DNA of 64,000 bases from the NCBI GenBank assembly GCA_027532905.1, contig JAPZUA010000004.1:152001-216000 (forward strand), given 5' to 3'. Below the pieces are notes generated by a model, which was not told where the DNA came from, made no database searches, and saw only the letters and a program-made list of their open reading frames with translations. Positions 27,307-40,588 of the stretch are shown piece after piece. A program made the translations under genes and the position numbers. The first letter of the stretch is position 1. Each line of letters begins with the position of its first letter. Source of the stretch: Magnetospirillum sp. Its GTDB lineage: Bacteria; Pseudomonadota; Alphaproteobacteria; CACIAM-22H2.

Positions 27307-28797
27307 TCAGGCGTCGAGATAGCGCGCCTTAAGGTGCGCTTTGAAGATTTCGGCGTCCAGCGTCTTGCCGGTGGCCTTCACGAGCAGCGCATCGGTGTCG
27401 AGATGCGAGCCTTGTTCGTGCACGTTTTTGCGCAGCCACGCCATCAGCGGCGCAAAATTGCCCTTGCCGATCGACGGCACGATATCCAAGTCCGCGCGCT
27501 TGGCGGCGTCGAACAATTGGGCGGCCGTCATGGCTCCCAGCGTGTAGGTCGGGAAATAGCCCCACGCACCGCCGGGCCAATGGATGTCTTGCAGGCAGCC
27601 GTCGCGGTCGTCGGGCGGAACGGTGCCCACGAGTTCGCGCATGCCGTCGTTCCACGCCCCCGGCAGATCGCGGAGCGCCAAGCGGCCCTCGATCATCGCG
27701 CGCTCGAGCCGGTAGCGCAGGATCACGTGTGCAGGATACGTGGCCTCGTCGGCATCCACGCGGATGAGGCCGCGCTGTACGCGGCGATAGACGCGCGCGA
27801 AATTCTCGACCGTCCAAGCCGGACCCGATTTGCCGAAGGCTGCCGCCGCCTTGGGGGCGAGGTAAGCCAGGAACGCGTCGCTGCGCGCGGCCTGCATTTC
27901 GACGAGCAGCGATTGGCTCTCGTGCACGCTCATGCCGCGCGCAAAGCCCACCGGTTGATGGCGCCACTTGAGCGGCAGGCCGCGCTCGTACATCGCATGT
28001 CCGGTTTCGTGCATCACGCCCATCAGGCCCTTGGCGAAATCCGCCTCGTCCCAGCGCGTGGTGAGGCGCACGTCGTCCGGCACGCCGCCGCAAAACGGAT
28101 GGTGGCTCGTGTCGAGGCGGCCATGCGCAAAATCGAAACCGACGGCCGCCATAAGCTCGGCGGCAAGCTTCTTCTGCGCATCCGCCGGGAACGGCCCGTC
28201 GAAAGCAATGGGGGCGGGCTTGCGCGCCTGGCGCTCGAGTGCTGCAGCAATGAAGCCCGGCAGGAACGCCGCGAGATCGGCGAAGATCGCGTCGATCGCG
28301 GCGGACTTGCCGCCGGGCTCGTAGGCGTCGAGCAAGGCGTCGTAGAGGCTGCAGCCGAATTTCTGCGCCTTGATCTGCGCTTCCTCGCGCGCAAGATCGA
28401 GCACGCGCTGCAAATCCGGCAGCAGGCCTTTGAAGTCGTTTTCCTTGCGTGCGGTGCGCCAGCGCATCTCGCATGTGGAGACCGCGCGCGACTGCGCCTC
28501 CACGAGATCTGCAGGCAAAGCCGTCGCGTGCACGAAGCTGCGCTTCATCTCGCGCAAATTTGCGCGTTGCCACAAGTCGAGCCCCTGCCCTTCGCCGGCT
28601 GCATCGAGCCATTCGGCAAGGGCGGGCGACGTCGCCTGCTCGTGTACGACGAGCTTGAGCGCCGCGAGTTGGTCGGCGCGCGCGTCCGAGCCGCCGTCCG
28701 GCATCATGGCGGCGGCGTCCCATTCCAGCATCGCGATCGCGTCACGCACCAGATTCATGCGTTTGAAGCGCGCTTCGAGATGCGCGTACGCGTTCAC
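27307..28797 (-). CDS. Carboxypeptidase Taq family metallopeptidase (M32)
   Basis: Zinc-dependent carboxypeptidase of 496 aa. The HEXXH motif is HETGH in GVMHETGHAMYERGLP, with the downstream HESQSLLVEMQ that supplies the third ligand region, and the family stretch ITTRWDEADFAKGL-like block before it. C-terminal LGAMTAAQLFDAA and ALLVKATGKTLD are typical of the family. The GTG at 28797 overlaps the surf1 stop by 4 bp (GTGA), which fixes the start. Cytoplasmic; its role is likely peptide turnover. Confidence 0.93.
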   Translation of the reverse strand: MNAYAHLEARFKRMNLVRDAIAMLEWDAAAMMPDGGSDARADQLAALKLVVHEQATSPALAEWLDAAGEGQGLDLWQRANLREMKRSFVHATALPADLVEAQSRAVSTCEMRWRTARKENDFKGLLPDLQRVLDLAREEAQIKAQKFGCSLYDALLDAYEPGGKSAAIDAIFADLAAFLPGFIAAALERQARKPAPIAFDGPFPADAQKKLAAELMAAVGFDFAHGRLDTSHHPFCGGVPDDVRLTTRWDEADFAKGLMGVMHETGHAMYERGLPLKWRHQPVGFARGMSVHESQSLLVEMQAARSDAFLAYLAPKAAAAFGKSGPAWTVENFARVYRRVQRGLIRVDADEATYPAHVILRYRLERAMIEGRLALRDLPGAWNDGMRELVGTVPPDDRDGCLQDIHWPGGAWGYFPTYTLGAMTAAQLFDAAKRADLDIVPSIGKGNFAPLMAWLRKNVHEQGSHLDTDALLVKATGKTLDAEIFKAHLKARYLDA

Positions 28798-29510
28798 GGC
28801 TTGCGCCTTTGCGAGAGGAGATAGACCGCCGCCAAGGCGATCGCGAGGCAGAACCACGTGAACGCATACTGCAGATGCGGGCGCGGCAACTGCGTCTGGG
28901 TCTGACCGCCGCGCGGCCAGCCGCCGGGATTGCGCGGCTCAAGATCGGCCTCGACATAGACGGGCAGCATGGCGGGCAAAGACGCCGCCTTCTGCATCGC
29001 CGGCAGATCGAACCAGAACCACTGGTTCGAGGCGATTTCGTTGTCGGGCATCCAGGGGCCGCGGCGCGGCTCGTCGCGCAGAATGCCCTCGATGCGCTGC
29101 ACGCCGCCGAGCTGGCCCGCAGTCCGCAGGGACGCATCGCGCAGTTCCTTGCGAACCCAGCCGCGATTGACGAGCACGGCTTGCTTGCCCTCGCGCAGCA
29201 GCGGCGTCACCACATAGAAGCCTTCGTTGCCGCGCTGCGAACGCGCATAGACATAGAGTTCCTTGTCGTGCGCGAAAGTTCCCTCGGCCGTCACACGGCG
29301 AAAGCGATGGGCCTCCGGATCGGCCATGGCGGCATCGACGTCGACGGCCGCCAAAGCAAGACGGGTCGCGCGAAAATCGTTTTCGGCCCCGCGTTCGATG
29401 TGGCGCGAGAACTGCCAGCCCGCGAGTCCGAACAGGATCACCACGCCGGGCAGGCTCAGCAGAGTCGGCACCAGGCGCGGCTGGAAGCCGGCGAAGAACC
29501 GGTCAAACAT
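28794..29510 (-). CDS. SURF1 family cytochrome oxidase assembly protein
   Basis: 238-aa membrane protein with one N-terminal helix (about 13-32, VPTLLSLPGVVILFGLAGWQ) and one C-terminal helix (about 213-230), and a large periplasmic loop between. Loop hallmarks: FRRVTAEGTF, VVTPLLREGKQAVLVNRGWV and a C-terminal LPRPHLQYAFTWF. SURF1 helps insert heme a into subunit I. It follows ctaE by 36 bp; the position in the cta operon confirms the role. Confidence 0.94.
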   Translation of the reverse strand: MFDRFFAGFQPRLVPTLLSLPGVVILFGLAGWQFSRHIERGAENDFRATRLALAAVDVDAAMADPEAHRFRRVTAEGTFAHDKELYVYARSQRGNEGFYVVTPLLREGKQAVLVNRGWVRKELRDASLRTAGQLGGVQRIEGILRDEPRRGPWMPDNEIASNQWFWFDLPAMQKAASLPAMLPVYVEADLEPRNPGGWPRGGQTQTQLPRPHLQYAFTWFCLAIALAAVYLLSQRRKP

Positions 29511-29546
29511 CGACGACGCCTAGGCTGCGAGCGGCGAGCAGGCCGA

Positions 29547-30428
29547 TCAGCTCGACCACGGGCCGTGGCCCGGCAGGCTGACGGGACCTTCGCCAAACAC
29601 GTAGATGACCGCGAACAGGAACAGCCACACCACGTCGACGAAGTGCCAGTACCAAGCCGCCGCTTCGAAGCCGAAATGGCGCTCGGGCGTGAACTGGTTC
29701 TTGATCGCGCGCACGAGGCACACGGCCAGGAAAATCGTACCGACGAGCACGTGGAAGCCGTGGAAGCCCGTCGCCATGAAGAACACCGACGAATAGATGT
29801 TGGCGTCGAACGAGAAGGCGGCGTGGCTGTATTCGTAGACTTGGCAGGCCGTGAACGCGATGCCGAGCGCCACCGTCGCAACGAGACCCCAGATCAGACC
29901 CTGCCGGTTGCCCTCGATCAGCGAATGGTGCGCCCAGGTGACTGTCGCACCCGAGGCCAGCAGGATCAGCGTGTTGAGGAACGGCAGATCCCACGGATCG
30001 AACGTGATGATGTCCTTAGGCGGCCACACGCCGCCGATCGTGTGCAGGGCCGGATAGAACGAGAAGTGGAAGTAGGACCAGAAGAACGCGACGAAGAACA
30101 TCACTTCCGACGCGATGAACAGCACCATCGCGTAGCGCAGGCCCAAACGCACGACCGGCGAATGCAGGCCCTTGGTCATGCTTTCGTGGATGACCTGGCG
30201 CCACCAGCCGTACATCGTGAACAGCACCATTGCGAAGCCGAGCACCAGCTTCCACGGGCCCAAAGCCTTGAAGAAGGCCTCCGAACTTGCGCCGAACAGG
30301 TCGGGATGCATCACAAGCAAAGCGCCGACGGCGAGCACCAGGGCGGACAGCGAGCCGAAGGCCGGCCAGCCGCTCGGTTCGACCAGATGGTAGGGGTGCT
30401 TGCTCCCGTGTGCGGAGGTCTGGGCCAT
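29547..30428 (-). CDS. ctaE: Cytochrome c oxidase subunit III
   Basis: 293-aa subunit of the aa3-type oxidase with seven predicted helices. It has KHPYHLVEPSGWPAFGSL at the N-terminus, WWRQVIHES, IASEVMFFVAFFWSYFH, GATVTWAHHSL and TGFHGFHVLVGTIFL, all family landmarks. The Glu in SEVMFF is the conserved carboxylate of subunit III. It follows ctaG by 12 bp. The DUF983 gene often found between ctaE and surf1 in relatives is absent. Confidence 0.97.
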   Translation of the reverse strand: MAQTSAHGSKHPYHLVEPSGWPAFGSLSALVLAVGALLVMHPDLFGASSEAFFKALGPWKLVLGFAMVLFTMYGWWRQVIHESMTKGLHSPVVRLGLRYAMVLFIASEVMFFVAFFWSYFHFSFYPALHTIGGVWPPKDIITFDPWDLPFLNTLILLASGATVTWAHHSLIEGNRQGLIWGLVATVALGIAFTACQVYEYSHAAFSFDANIYSSVFFMATGFHGFHVLVGTIFLAVCLVRAIKNQFTPERHFGFEAAAWYWHFVDVVWLFLFAVIYVFGEGPVSLPGHGPWSS

Positions 30429-30440
30429 GATCGTGGTTCC

Positions 30441-31028
30441 TCAGTTGGGTGTCGCTGCCGCCAGTTTCGCCTGGTCGGCCGCGCGGTACAGCGAGTAGGA
30501 CAAAGTAATGGTCGTCACGTCGCGCATATTGACGTCGGTTTCGATCGCCGGATCGACGAAAAAGGACACCGGCATGGAAATCGTTTCGCCGGGCGAGAGC
30601 GTCTGTTCGGTGAAGCAGAAACACGCGATCTTCTGGAAATAGGGCGCGGCTTTCAGCGGCGTCACGTTGAACGTCGCCGTGCCGGTCGTGGTTTCAGCGC
30701 CGCGATTGACGGCCGTGTAGAAGATCAGATGCTCTTCGCCGGTCGTGACCTTGACCGACGAGGGTGCCTGGAAGCGCCAGCCCAAAGCCTGCGGTCCGCC
30801 CATCACATTGGCGTCGAAGCGCACCGTCACCTGGCGCGTGCCGAGTTGGGCCGGGGCTGCGGTCGCAACCAGCGGCGTGCCGCCGAAGCCGGTGATCTGG
30901 CAGAACAGCCGGTAGAGCGGAACGGCCGCAAAGGCCAGCGCCAGCATGCCAAGGCCGATGCCGGCGACGGCAAGGCCGGTCGCGCGACGCTGTTGGGCGG
31001 CAGTGCCGGGGACGGGTTCGGTGCTCAT
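30441..31028 (-). CDS. ctaG: Cytochrome c oxidase assembly protein CtaG/Cox11
   Basis: Delivers copper to the CuB centre of subunit I. The 195-aa product has one N-terminal membrane helix (about 18-40) and a periplasmic immunoglobulin-like domain with the copper-binding CFCFTEQTLSPGE (C-x-C) and a VSFFVDPAIETD block. The position between ctaB and ctaE is typical. Its ATG overlaps the stop of the tiny CoxF-like gene (ATGA). Confidence 0.95.
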   Translation of the reverse strand: MSTEPVPGTAAQQRRATGLAVAGIGLGMLALAFAAVPLYRLFCQITGFGGTPLVATAAPAQLGTRQVTVRFDANVMGGPQALGWRFQAPSSVKVTTGEEHLIFYTAVNRGAETTTGTATFNVTPLKAAPYFQKIACFCFTEQTLSPGETISMPVSFFVDPAIETDVNMRDVTTITLSYSLYRAADQAKLAAATPN

Positions 31029-31156
31029 TTGATCATCTTGACGACGGTGATGGCGTAGAACAGCGCGCAGAAGCCGGCGAGCGTCAGCGCAATCGCGACG
31101 TTCTTGGCACGGCGGCGCTTTTCGAAATCGGGGGCGACCTTGGGCGCTTCGTCCAT
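31025..31156 (-). CDS. Small single-helix protein, CoxF-like
   Basis: 43-aa product: a charged N-terminus (APDFEKRRRAKN), then one membrane helix (about 19-39, VAIALTLAGFCALFYAITVV) and a short KMIK tail. The position between ctaB and ctaG, with 1-bp and 4-bp overlaps on its two sides, matches the short CoxF-type gene that many alphaproteobacterial oxidase operons carry here. It is probably an oxidase assembly factor or small subunit; the precise role is not known. It would be missed by many gene finders because of its size. Confidence 0.8.
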   Translation of the reverse strand: MDEAPKVAPDFEKRRRAKNVAIALTLAGFCALFYAITVVKMIK

Positions 31157-32133
31157 CAGAAGCTCCCGTTCGCGTAGGGAACGCGGTCGAAGATCATGAG
31201 GCCGAACAGCAAGAACAGATAGACGATCGAATAGCCGAACAGGCGGCGTGCGGCTGGCTCGGCAAAATCCGGCGCGTCGGCACCGTCGGCTTTGCCGTCG
31301 CGCCACACGGCGAAGGCACCGGCGACAAAAACGAGCCCCAACACGGTTGCGGCCGCCGCATAAATCGGGCCGACCAGCCCCAGCGCATAGGGTGCGACGC
31401 CGAGCGGGGCCATCAACACCGAATAGATCACGATCTGGCGGCGCGTCTCGGGTTTGCCCGCGACGACGGGCAGCATCGGCACGCCAGCCTTCGCGTAGTC
31501 GCGGCAGCCGAACAAAGCGAGCGCCCAGAAATGCGGCGGCGTCCACATGAACACGATCGCGAACAGCACGATGGGGGCGAGGGTCACGTCGCCGGTCGCA
31601 GCCGCCCACCCGATCATCGGCGGGAAGGCGCCGGCAGCCCCGCCGATCACGATGTTCTGCGGCGTGCTGCGCTTTAGCCACATCGTGTAGATGAACACGT
31701 AGAACGCGATCGAGCCTGCGAGCAAAGCACCCGCGACCAAGTTGGTCGCCAAGATCATCGTCACGACCGAGGCGATCGAAAGCACCACGCCGAAGGCCAA
31801 GGCTTCCGACGGATCGACGCGGCCCGCCGGAATGGGCCGGGTCGATGTTCGCCGCATCAACGCGTCGATGTCGGCGTCGTACCACATGTTGATCGCACCG
31901 GCCGCTCCGGCGGCAACCGCGATGCACACGACCGCAACCGCAGCTTCAAACGGGTGCAGGCTCGGTGGTGCCAGCATCAGCCCGACGAGGCCTGTGAACA
32001 CCACAAGGCTCATCACGCGCGGCTTCAGCAACGCCACGAAATCGGCAACGCCGCCCGAAGCGGTGGACGCGCCAAGCCCGGGCGCGTCAAGCGCCGGATT
32101 CAGCGTTGCTTCGTAGCCACCGTCTGCGGACAT
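31156..32133 (-). CDS. ctaB: Heme O synthase (protoheme IX farnesyltransferase)
   Basis: Membrane prenyltransferase that makes heme O, the precursor of heme A for the oxidase. The 325-aa product has about nine helices and the prenyl-diphosphate motifs NMWYDADIDALMRRTSTRP and a second Asp region (FGCRDYAKAGVPML), plus GAAGAFPPMIGWAAATGDV. It lies 24 bp after ctaD. The heme A synthase ctaA is not in this window. Confidence 0.97.
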   Translation of the reverse strand: MSADGGYEATLNPALDAPGLGASTASGGVADFVALLKPRVMSLVVFTGLVGLMLAPPSLHPFEAAVAVVCIAVAAGAAGAINMWYDADIDALMRRTSTRPIPAGRVDPSEALAFGVVLSIASVVTMILATNLVAGALLAGSIAFYVFIYTMWLKRSTPQNIVIGGAAGAFPPMIGWAAATGDVTLAPIVLFAIVFMWTPPHFWALALFGCRDYAKAGVPMLPVVAGKPETRRQIVIYSVLMAPLGVAPYALGLVGPIYAAAATVLGLVFVAGAFAVWRDGKADGADAPDFAEPAARRLFGYSIVYLFLLFGLMIFDRVPYANGSF

Positions 32134-32157
32134 TGCCGTGTTTTCCCTGTCCGTTGC

Positions 32158-34699
<2,542 letters not shown>

Positions 34700-35046
34700 G
34701 GCCTGCCTATTGTTTCGGATGAGTGCCGGATCGACGTTTTTTTTGCGTTCTGGCCGCAAGGCACCGGCGAACCGGACTCCCCACGAACCGGGGTCAACGT
34801 ACACGACATAGCGTGGCAATCTCAACAGCGCATACGGCCCCCCGCTTGGGTGCCCACCGATCGCGGCGATCCGGGCGCCAAACCGCAGAAAACAAGGCAA
34901 AAACCGCGCTTTTGCGCACCCCCTGCGGCGCTATGCCGCACCTCGATTTCGGGGGGCAGCCCGGCCCTTCCCAATTGCGGCAGTTCCGGGCAAGGTTCGA
35001 GACGCAAAACAAGAAAGCGCACAAAAGCACGAGGGAGACGCGACCG
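34700..35046. promoter_or_regulatory. 347-bp divergent intergenic region, ctaC/prpE
   Basis: This gap must hold the promoters of the cta operon (minus strand) and of prpE (plus strand). It has a T8 run at 34736-34743 and a GGTTCG-type repeat near 34780-34800, but I see no convincing -35/-10 pair on either strand. A GAGGGAGA ribosome site for prpE is at about 35031-35038. No RNA gene or further reading frame with coding character was recognised. Confidence 0.4.
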
Positions 35047-36960
35047 ATGGCGACCTATGCGGAAATCCACAGCCGTTCGCGACGCGATCCGGAAGGATTC
35101 TGGGGCGAGATCGCCAAAGGCATCGACTGGATTCGCCCGCCCGCCCGCGTGCTCGATGCCGATGCCAAACCGGTTGCACGCTGGTTTCCGGGCGGCGAAC
35201 TCAACACATGCTGGAACGCGATCGACCGCCATGTCGCCGCCGGCAACGGCGAGCGCCTTGCCGTGATCTATGACAGCCCCGTGACCGGGACGATCGCGCG
35301 TTTCACCTATGCCGAGATGCAGGCGAAAATCGCCGCCCTTGCGGGTGCGCTCAAAGAAGCGGGTGTCGCCAAAGGCGACCGCGTGATCGTCTATATGCCG
35401 ATGGTGCCCGAAGCGCTGGTAGCGATGTTGGCCTGCGCGCGCCTGGGTGCGGTGCATTCGGTCGTGTTCGGCGGTTTTGCGGCAAACGAGCTTGCCGTGC
35501 GAATCGACGATTGCACGCCCAAGGCCATTCTGTCGGCCTCGTGCGGCATCGAGGGTGCCAAAGTGGTGCCCTACAAACCGCTGCTCGACGCGGCGATCGC
35601 GATCGCCAAGCATAAGCCAGCCGCCTGCCTCATCCTGCAGCGCAAGCAACTCGCCTGCACCCTCGTTGAAGGCCGCGACCGCGATTGGAGCGAGGCGGTC
35701 GCCGCCGCCGCACCGGCCGATTGCGTGCCCGTACTCGCGACCGACCCGCTTTATATCCTCTATACATCGGGCACCACCGGTGCGCCCAAGGGCGTGGTGC
35801 GCGACAATGGCGGGCACGCGGTGGCCCTCCATTATTCGATGCAAGCGATCTACGACATGAAGCCCGGCGAGGTTTTCTGGGCCGCGTCGGACGTCGGCTG
35901 GGTCGTCGGCCATTCCTATATTTGTTATGCACCCTTGCTCGCGGGCTGCACCACCGTGCTGTTCGAAGGCAAACCGGTCGGCACGCCCGACGCGGGCGTC
36001 TATTGGCGCGTGATCGAGAGCCACGGCGTCAAAACCTTGTTCACGGCCCCCACGGCGTTCCGCGCGATCCGCAAAGAGGATCCCGAGGGGCTGCTCATCC
36101 CCAAATACGATCTATCGGGCTTTCGCGCACTTTTCCTCGCGGGCGAGCGCTGCGATCCGGCCACCCTCGACTGGGCCACGCAGAAGCTACAGCGCCCGGT
36201 CGTGGACCATTGGTGGCAGACTGAAACCGGCTGGCCCATCGCCGCCAACTGCCTCGGCATTCCGACCGGTACGGGGGCCCTCTTCCCGATCAAGCCCGGC
36301 TCGCCGACCAAGCCCGTCCCTGGCTGGGACGTGGCCGTGCTCGACACCGACGGACATGCGCTGGCAGCCGGCGAGATCGGCGCCATCGTATGCCGCCTGC
36401 CGCTGCCGCCGGGCACGTTCCCCACTTTGTGGAACGCCGAGCAGCGCTTTATCGATGCGTATCTCGTCGAATATCCAGGCTGCTACAAAACCGGCGATGC
36501 CGGCTATATCGACGAAGACGGCTATCTCTACGTAATGACGCGCGTGGACGACGTGATCAACGTGGCGGGCCATCGCCTGTCGACCGGGCAGATGGAAGAA
36601 GTGCTGGCAAGCCACACGGACGTCGCCGAATGCGCCGTGATCGGCGTTGCCGACGAATTGAAGGGCCAAGTGCCGCTCGGCTTCGTCGTGCTCAAATCGG
36701 GCGTCAACAAACCCGACGCTGCGATCACCGCCGAAATCGTCGCCCTCGTGCGCGACAAGATCGGCCCCGTCGCGGCGTTCAAGCAGGCTGTGATCGTCAA
36801 GCGCCTGCCCAAAACGCGTTCGGGCAAAATCCTGCGCGGGACGATGCAGAAAATCGCCGACGCGCAGAGCTACAAGCCGCCCGCGACGATCGACGATCCC
36901 GCAATCCTGGACGAAATCCGCGCGAGCCTCAAAAACGCAGGCTACGCGAAGGAAGTCTGA
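35047..36960 (+). CDS. prpE: Propionate--CoA ligase (PrpE-type)
   Basis: AMP-forming acyl-CoA synthetase of 637 aa that activates propionate, probably also acetate. Motifs: P-loop-like YTSGTTGAPKGVVRDNGGHA (about residues 238-257), DVGWVVGHSYICYAPLLAG, QTETGWPI, YKTGDAGYIDEDGY, the hinge MTRVDDVINVAGHRLSTG, and the C-terminal acylation-prone lysine in TRSGKILRGTM. The RDNGGH segment and the Gly-Lys-Pro-Val substrate region favour PrpE over Acs. No methylcitrate genes lie next to it. Its stop is 3 bp from the convergent TrcR-like gene. Confidence 0.92.
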   Translation: MATYAEIHSRSRRDPEGFWGEIAKGIDWIRPPARVLDADAKPVARWFPGGELNTCWNAIDRHVAAGNGERLAVIYDSPVTGTIARFTYAEMQAKIAALAGALKEAGVAKGDRVIVYMPMVPEALVAMLACARLGAVHSVVFGGFAANELAVRIDDCTPKAILSASCGIEGAKVVPYKPLLDAAIAIAKHKPAACLILQRKQLACTLVEGRDRDWSEAVAAAAPADCVPVLATDPLYILYTSGTTGAPKGVVRDNGGHAVALHYSMQAIYDMKPGEVFWAASDVGWVVGHSYICYAPLLAGCTTVLFEGKPVGTPDAGVYWRVIESHGVKTLFTAPTAFRAIRKEDPEGLLIPKYDLSGFRALFLAGERCDPATLDWATQKLQRPVVDHWWQTETGWPIAANCLGIPTGTGALFPIKPGSPTKPVPGWDVAVLDTDGHALAAGEIGAIVCRLPLPPGTFPTLWNAEQRFIDAYLVEYPGCYKTGDAGYIDEDGYLYVMTRVDDVINVAGHRLSTGQMEEVLASHTDVAECAVIGVADELKGQVPLGFVVLKSGVNKPDAAITAEIVALVRDKIGPVAAFKQAVIVKRLPKTRSGKILRGTMQKIADAQSYKPPATIDDPAILDEIRASLKNAGYAKEV

Positions 36961-36963
36961 AGC

Positions 36964-37572
36964 TTACGCTTCGGCCTTCGCGGCAGCCGCGTCGGTTGCG
37001 GCTTTGGCCGCACGCTTGGCCGCACGTTCCTGCTCTTTGCGCGCGCGCTCGGCCGAACGGGCCGCACGGCCGATCGCTTCGTCGAGCGCGTCCTGGCTGC
37101 ACAGGCCGAGCACGACCGGATTGGTCGGCTTGATGTTGGCCATGTCGAAATGGCTGCGGTCGCGGATCTTCTGGATCGTCGGCTTCGTGGTGCCCACGAG
37201 CTTGCCGATCGCCGCATCGCCGAGTTCGGCATGGTGGCGCAGCAGCCACGCGATCGCGGCCGGGCGATCCTGACGCTTGGACACGGGCGTGTATTTCGCC
37301 CCCTTCGGCCGCTGCACCGGCATCGGCAGATCGACCTTCAGCAGTTCGAGGCGGGCGGCGGGGTCGGCTTCCGCGCGCGTGATCTCCTCGCGCGTGAGCT
37401 GGTTGTTGGCGATCGGATCGAGACCGTTGATCCCCATCGCCACTTCGCCGTCGGCAATGCCCTGCACTTCGAGCGAATGCATGCCGCAGAACTCGGCAAT
37501 CTGCTCGAAGCTCAGCGCGGTGTTTTCGACCAGCCACACGGCGGTGGCTTTGGGCATCAAGGGCAACGACAT
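36964..37572 (-). CDS. DUF1013 protein, TrcR-like cell-cycle regulator
   Basis: 202-aa protein restricted to alphaproteobacteria (DUF1013), annotated in current databases as the cell-cycle transcriptional regulator TrcR. Two helix-turn-helix-like units are visible: ATAVWLVENTALSFEQIAEF near the N-terminus and AIGKLVGTTKPTIQKIRDR at about 120-140. The C-terminal 40 residues are Ala/Lys/Arg-rich (AAKRAAKAATDAAAAKAEA). The ATG at 37570-37572 has a CAGGAG ribosome site. The name relies on my recall of the family; the HTH pattern is directly visible. It has its own promoter at 37676-37704. Confidence 0.85.
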   Translation of the reverse strand: MSLPLMPKATAVWLVENTALSFEQIAEFCGMHSLEVQGIADGEVAMGINGLDPIANNQLTREEITRAEADPAARLELLKVDLPMPVQRPKGAKYTPVSKRQDRPAAIAWLLRHHAELGDAAIGKLVGTTKPTIQKIRDRSHFDMANIKPTNPVVLGLCSQDALDEAIGRAARSAERARKEQERAAKRAAKAATDAAAAKAEA

Positions 37573-37675
37573 CGGAAGTCTCCTGGCGGCGGCACGCAAA
37601 AATCGACCCTGTCTGCCAGGACGCAATCCCATGGCAAATCGAACCGAGGCGTACCGAATTGTGCGAATGGCACGA

Positions 37676-37704
37676 TTTATATAGGCCGCCCTGCAGCGGG
37701 TCAA
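37676..37704 (-). promoter_or_regulatory. Promoter of the TrcR-like gene
   Basis: On the minus strand TTGACC (37704-37699) is 17 bp from TATAAA (37681-37676). Both hexamers are close to the sigma-70 consensus. The transcript would have a leader of about 95 nt. Confidence 0.65.
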
Positions 37705-37730
37705 AACTCTTTGCCCACTTTTCACAAAAA

Positions 37731-37779
37731 TAATTTGATTGTTAATCCTAGATCGGATATTTTTCTGTATATCAAATTA
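37731..37779. repeat. 9-bp inverted repeat flanking the promoter of the gene at 37790
   Basis: TAATTTGAT (37731-37739) and ATCAAATTA (37771-37779) are perfect reverse complements separated by 31 bp. They bracket the -35 and -10 of the plus-strand promoter, in a locally AT-rich stretch. This geometry suits an operator for a regulator that binds both arms or loops DNA, or a long-range hairpin in the leader. No regulator is identified. Confidence 0.5.
37735..37763 (+). promoter_or_regulatory. Promoter of the orphan gene at 37790
   Basis: TTGATT (37735-37740) is 17 bp from TATTTT (37758-37763), followed by TAGGAG (ribosome site) and the GTG at 37790. The region is far richer in A and T than its surroundings. 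Confidence 0.55.
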
Positions 37780-37789
37780 GGAGAACATT

Positions 37790-38659
37790 GTGGCAAAAGA
37801 AACCAACAAAGTCGAAGCAAATCTCATCGCCCGGATTGATCGCGGACAGCGTCCGCCGGGGCCAATTGGCCCCTATGGCGCCAGCCACGGCAGTGGCGAT
37901 CGTATTTTCGAACAAAACACGAATTCGAGCAGCGCCAACCCGCGGATCGGCCTGCATCCGCTGTTTGTGCGCTGGCTCGAGCCGACCTTGGCGTTGGCCG
38001 AGGGCGGCCGGGCTGGCCAGGCCGTGGCACTCGACAATGGGGCGAGCGGCCTGTCGCTCGGCCGCCTGCAGATGGATCTGAGCCAGCAGGCCGAATTGCG
38101 CGTGAACCTCGCGGCTTTTGCGCGCGCCCGCCTGCTCGATCTCGATACGCCTGGGCCCGACGCCCCTGCCGTGCGCGTCGATATCGAGCGACTGTTCGCA
38201 AAGACAACCGAGAAGATGAACAAAGCCGAACGCGCGCAGGCCGAGCGCATCGGCATGCGCCTGCTGGCGTGGCCTGGGGCGGCCGCAATCCTCGCGCGTT
38301 TCGAGCGGCTGAAGCTTGTGCGCATTGGCCTCGCCGTGCGCCGCGTGATTGCGACGGCAAGCCCCGGGGCCGCCAAATTCGCGCGCAGCCTGCGCGGCCA
38401 GATCGAGTTTGGCTGCCATCTGCACCAATTCGGCACCGGCTCGACCGAACGGCTCGAAGCCTTCCTTGCCGGCCGCACGGTCGCTTTCGAAGGGGCCGAC
38501 GGCAAGATGCGCAGCGTGGCGCCGACAATCCCGCTCGATATCGAGCGCTTCCGCGATTTCCGCCGCGCCACGCGCTGGGGGGCCGCCAATCCGCGCGCCA
38601 ACGAAAGCCGCCACCAACGCATCGACTTGGCGCTCAAAGGCACGCCCGGCGATGCGTAG
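37790..38659 (+). CDS. Unrecognised 289-aa protein
   Basis: No known family was recognised. The GTG at 37790 has a good ribosome site (TTAGGAGAACA). The N-terminus is polar ([20 protein letters not shown]) without a signal peptide. Residues about 80-100 read [20 protein letters not shown], a G-x-S-x-G-x-x-Q pattern faintly like the active-site region of some muramidase-like folds. The middle is helical and Ala/Arg-rich with [18 protein letters not shown], and the C-terminus has [20 protein letters not shown]. Codon use and GC match the neighbours, so it does not look recently acquired. The muramidase idea is speculative: a phage-derived or structural protein is equally possible. Confidence 0.6.
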   Translation: MAKETNKVEANLIARIDRGQRPPGPIGPYGASHGSGDRIFEQNTNSSSANPRIGLHPLFVRWLEPTLALAEGGRAGQAVALDNGASGLSLGRLQMDLSQQAELRVNLAAFARARLLDLDTPGPDAPAVRVDIERLFAKTTEKMNKAERAQAERIGMRLLAWPGAAAILARFERLKLVRIGLAVRRVIATASPGAAKFARSLRGQIEFGCHLHQFGTGSTERLEAFLAGRTVAFEGADGKMRSVAPTIPLDIERFRDFRRATRWGAANPRANESRHQRIDLALKGTPGDA

Positions 38660-38726
38660 CGCCCTTTTCAAAACTCCATCGCGTCGACATTCGACCGCGA
38701 TCGCCAAAAGGCTGTTCGGCGTATAG

Positions 38727-40535
<1,809 letters not shown>

Positions 40536-40588
40536 CCCGGGCCTGACGGCAACTGCCGCAGGACCGGCCCAACAAGGCGATCCGTCCG

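Noticed and set aside
28809-31058. A 749-codon plus-strand open frame across surf1, ctaE and ctaG
   Set aside because: Antisense to three oxidase genes; its product is a His/Arg/Glu/Gln-rich artefact of third-position GC bias.
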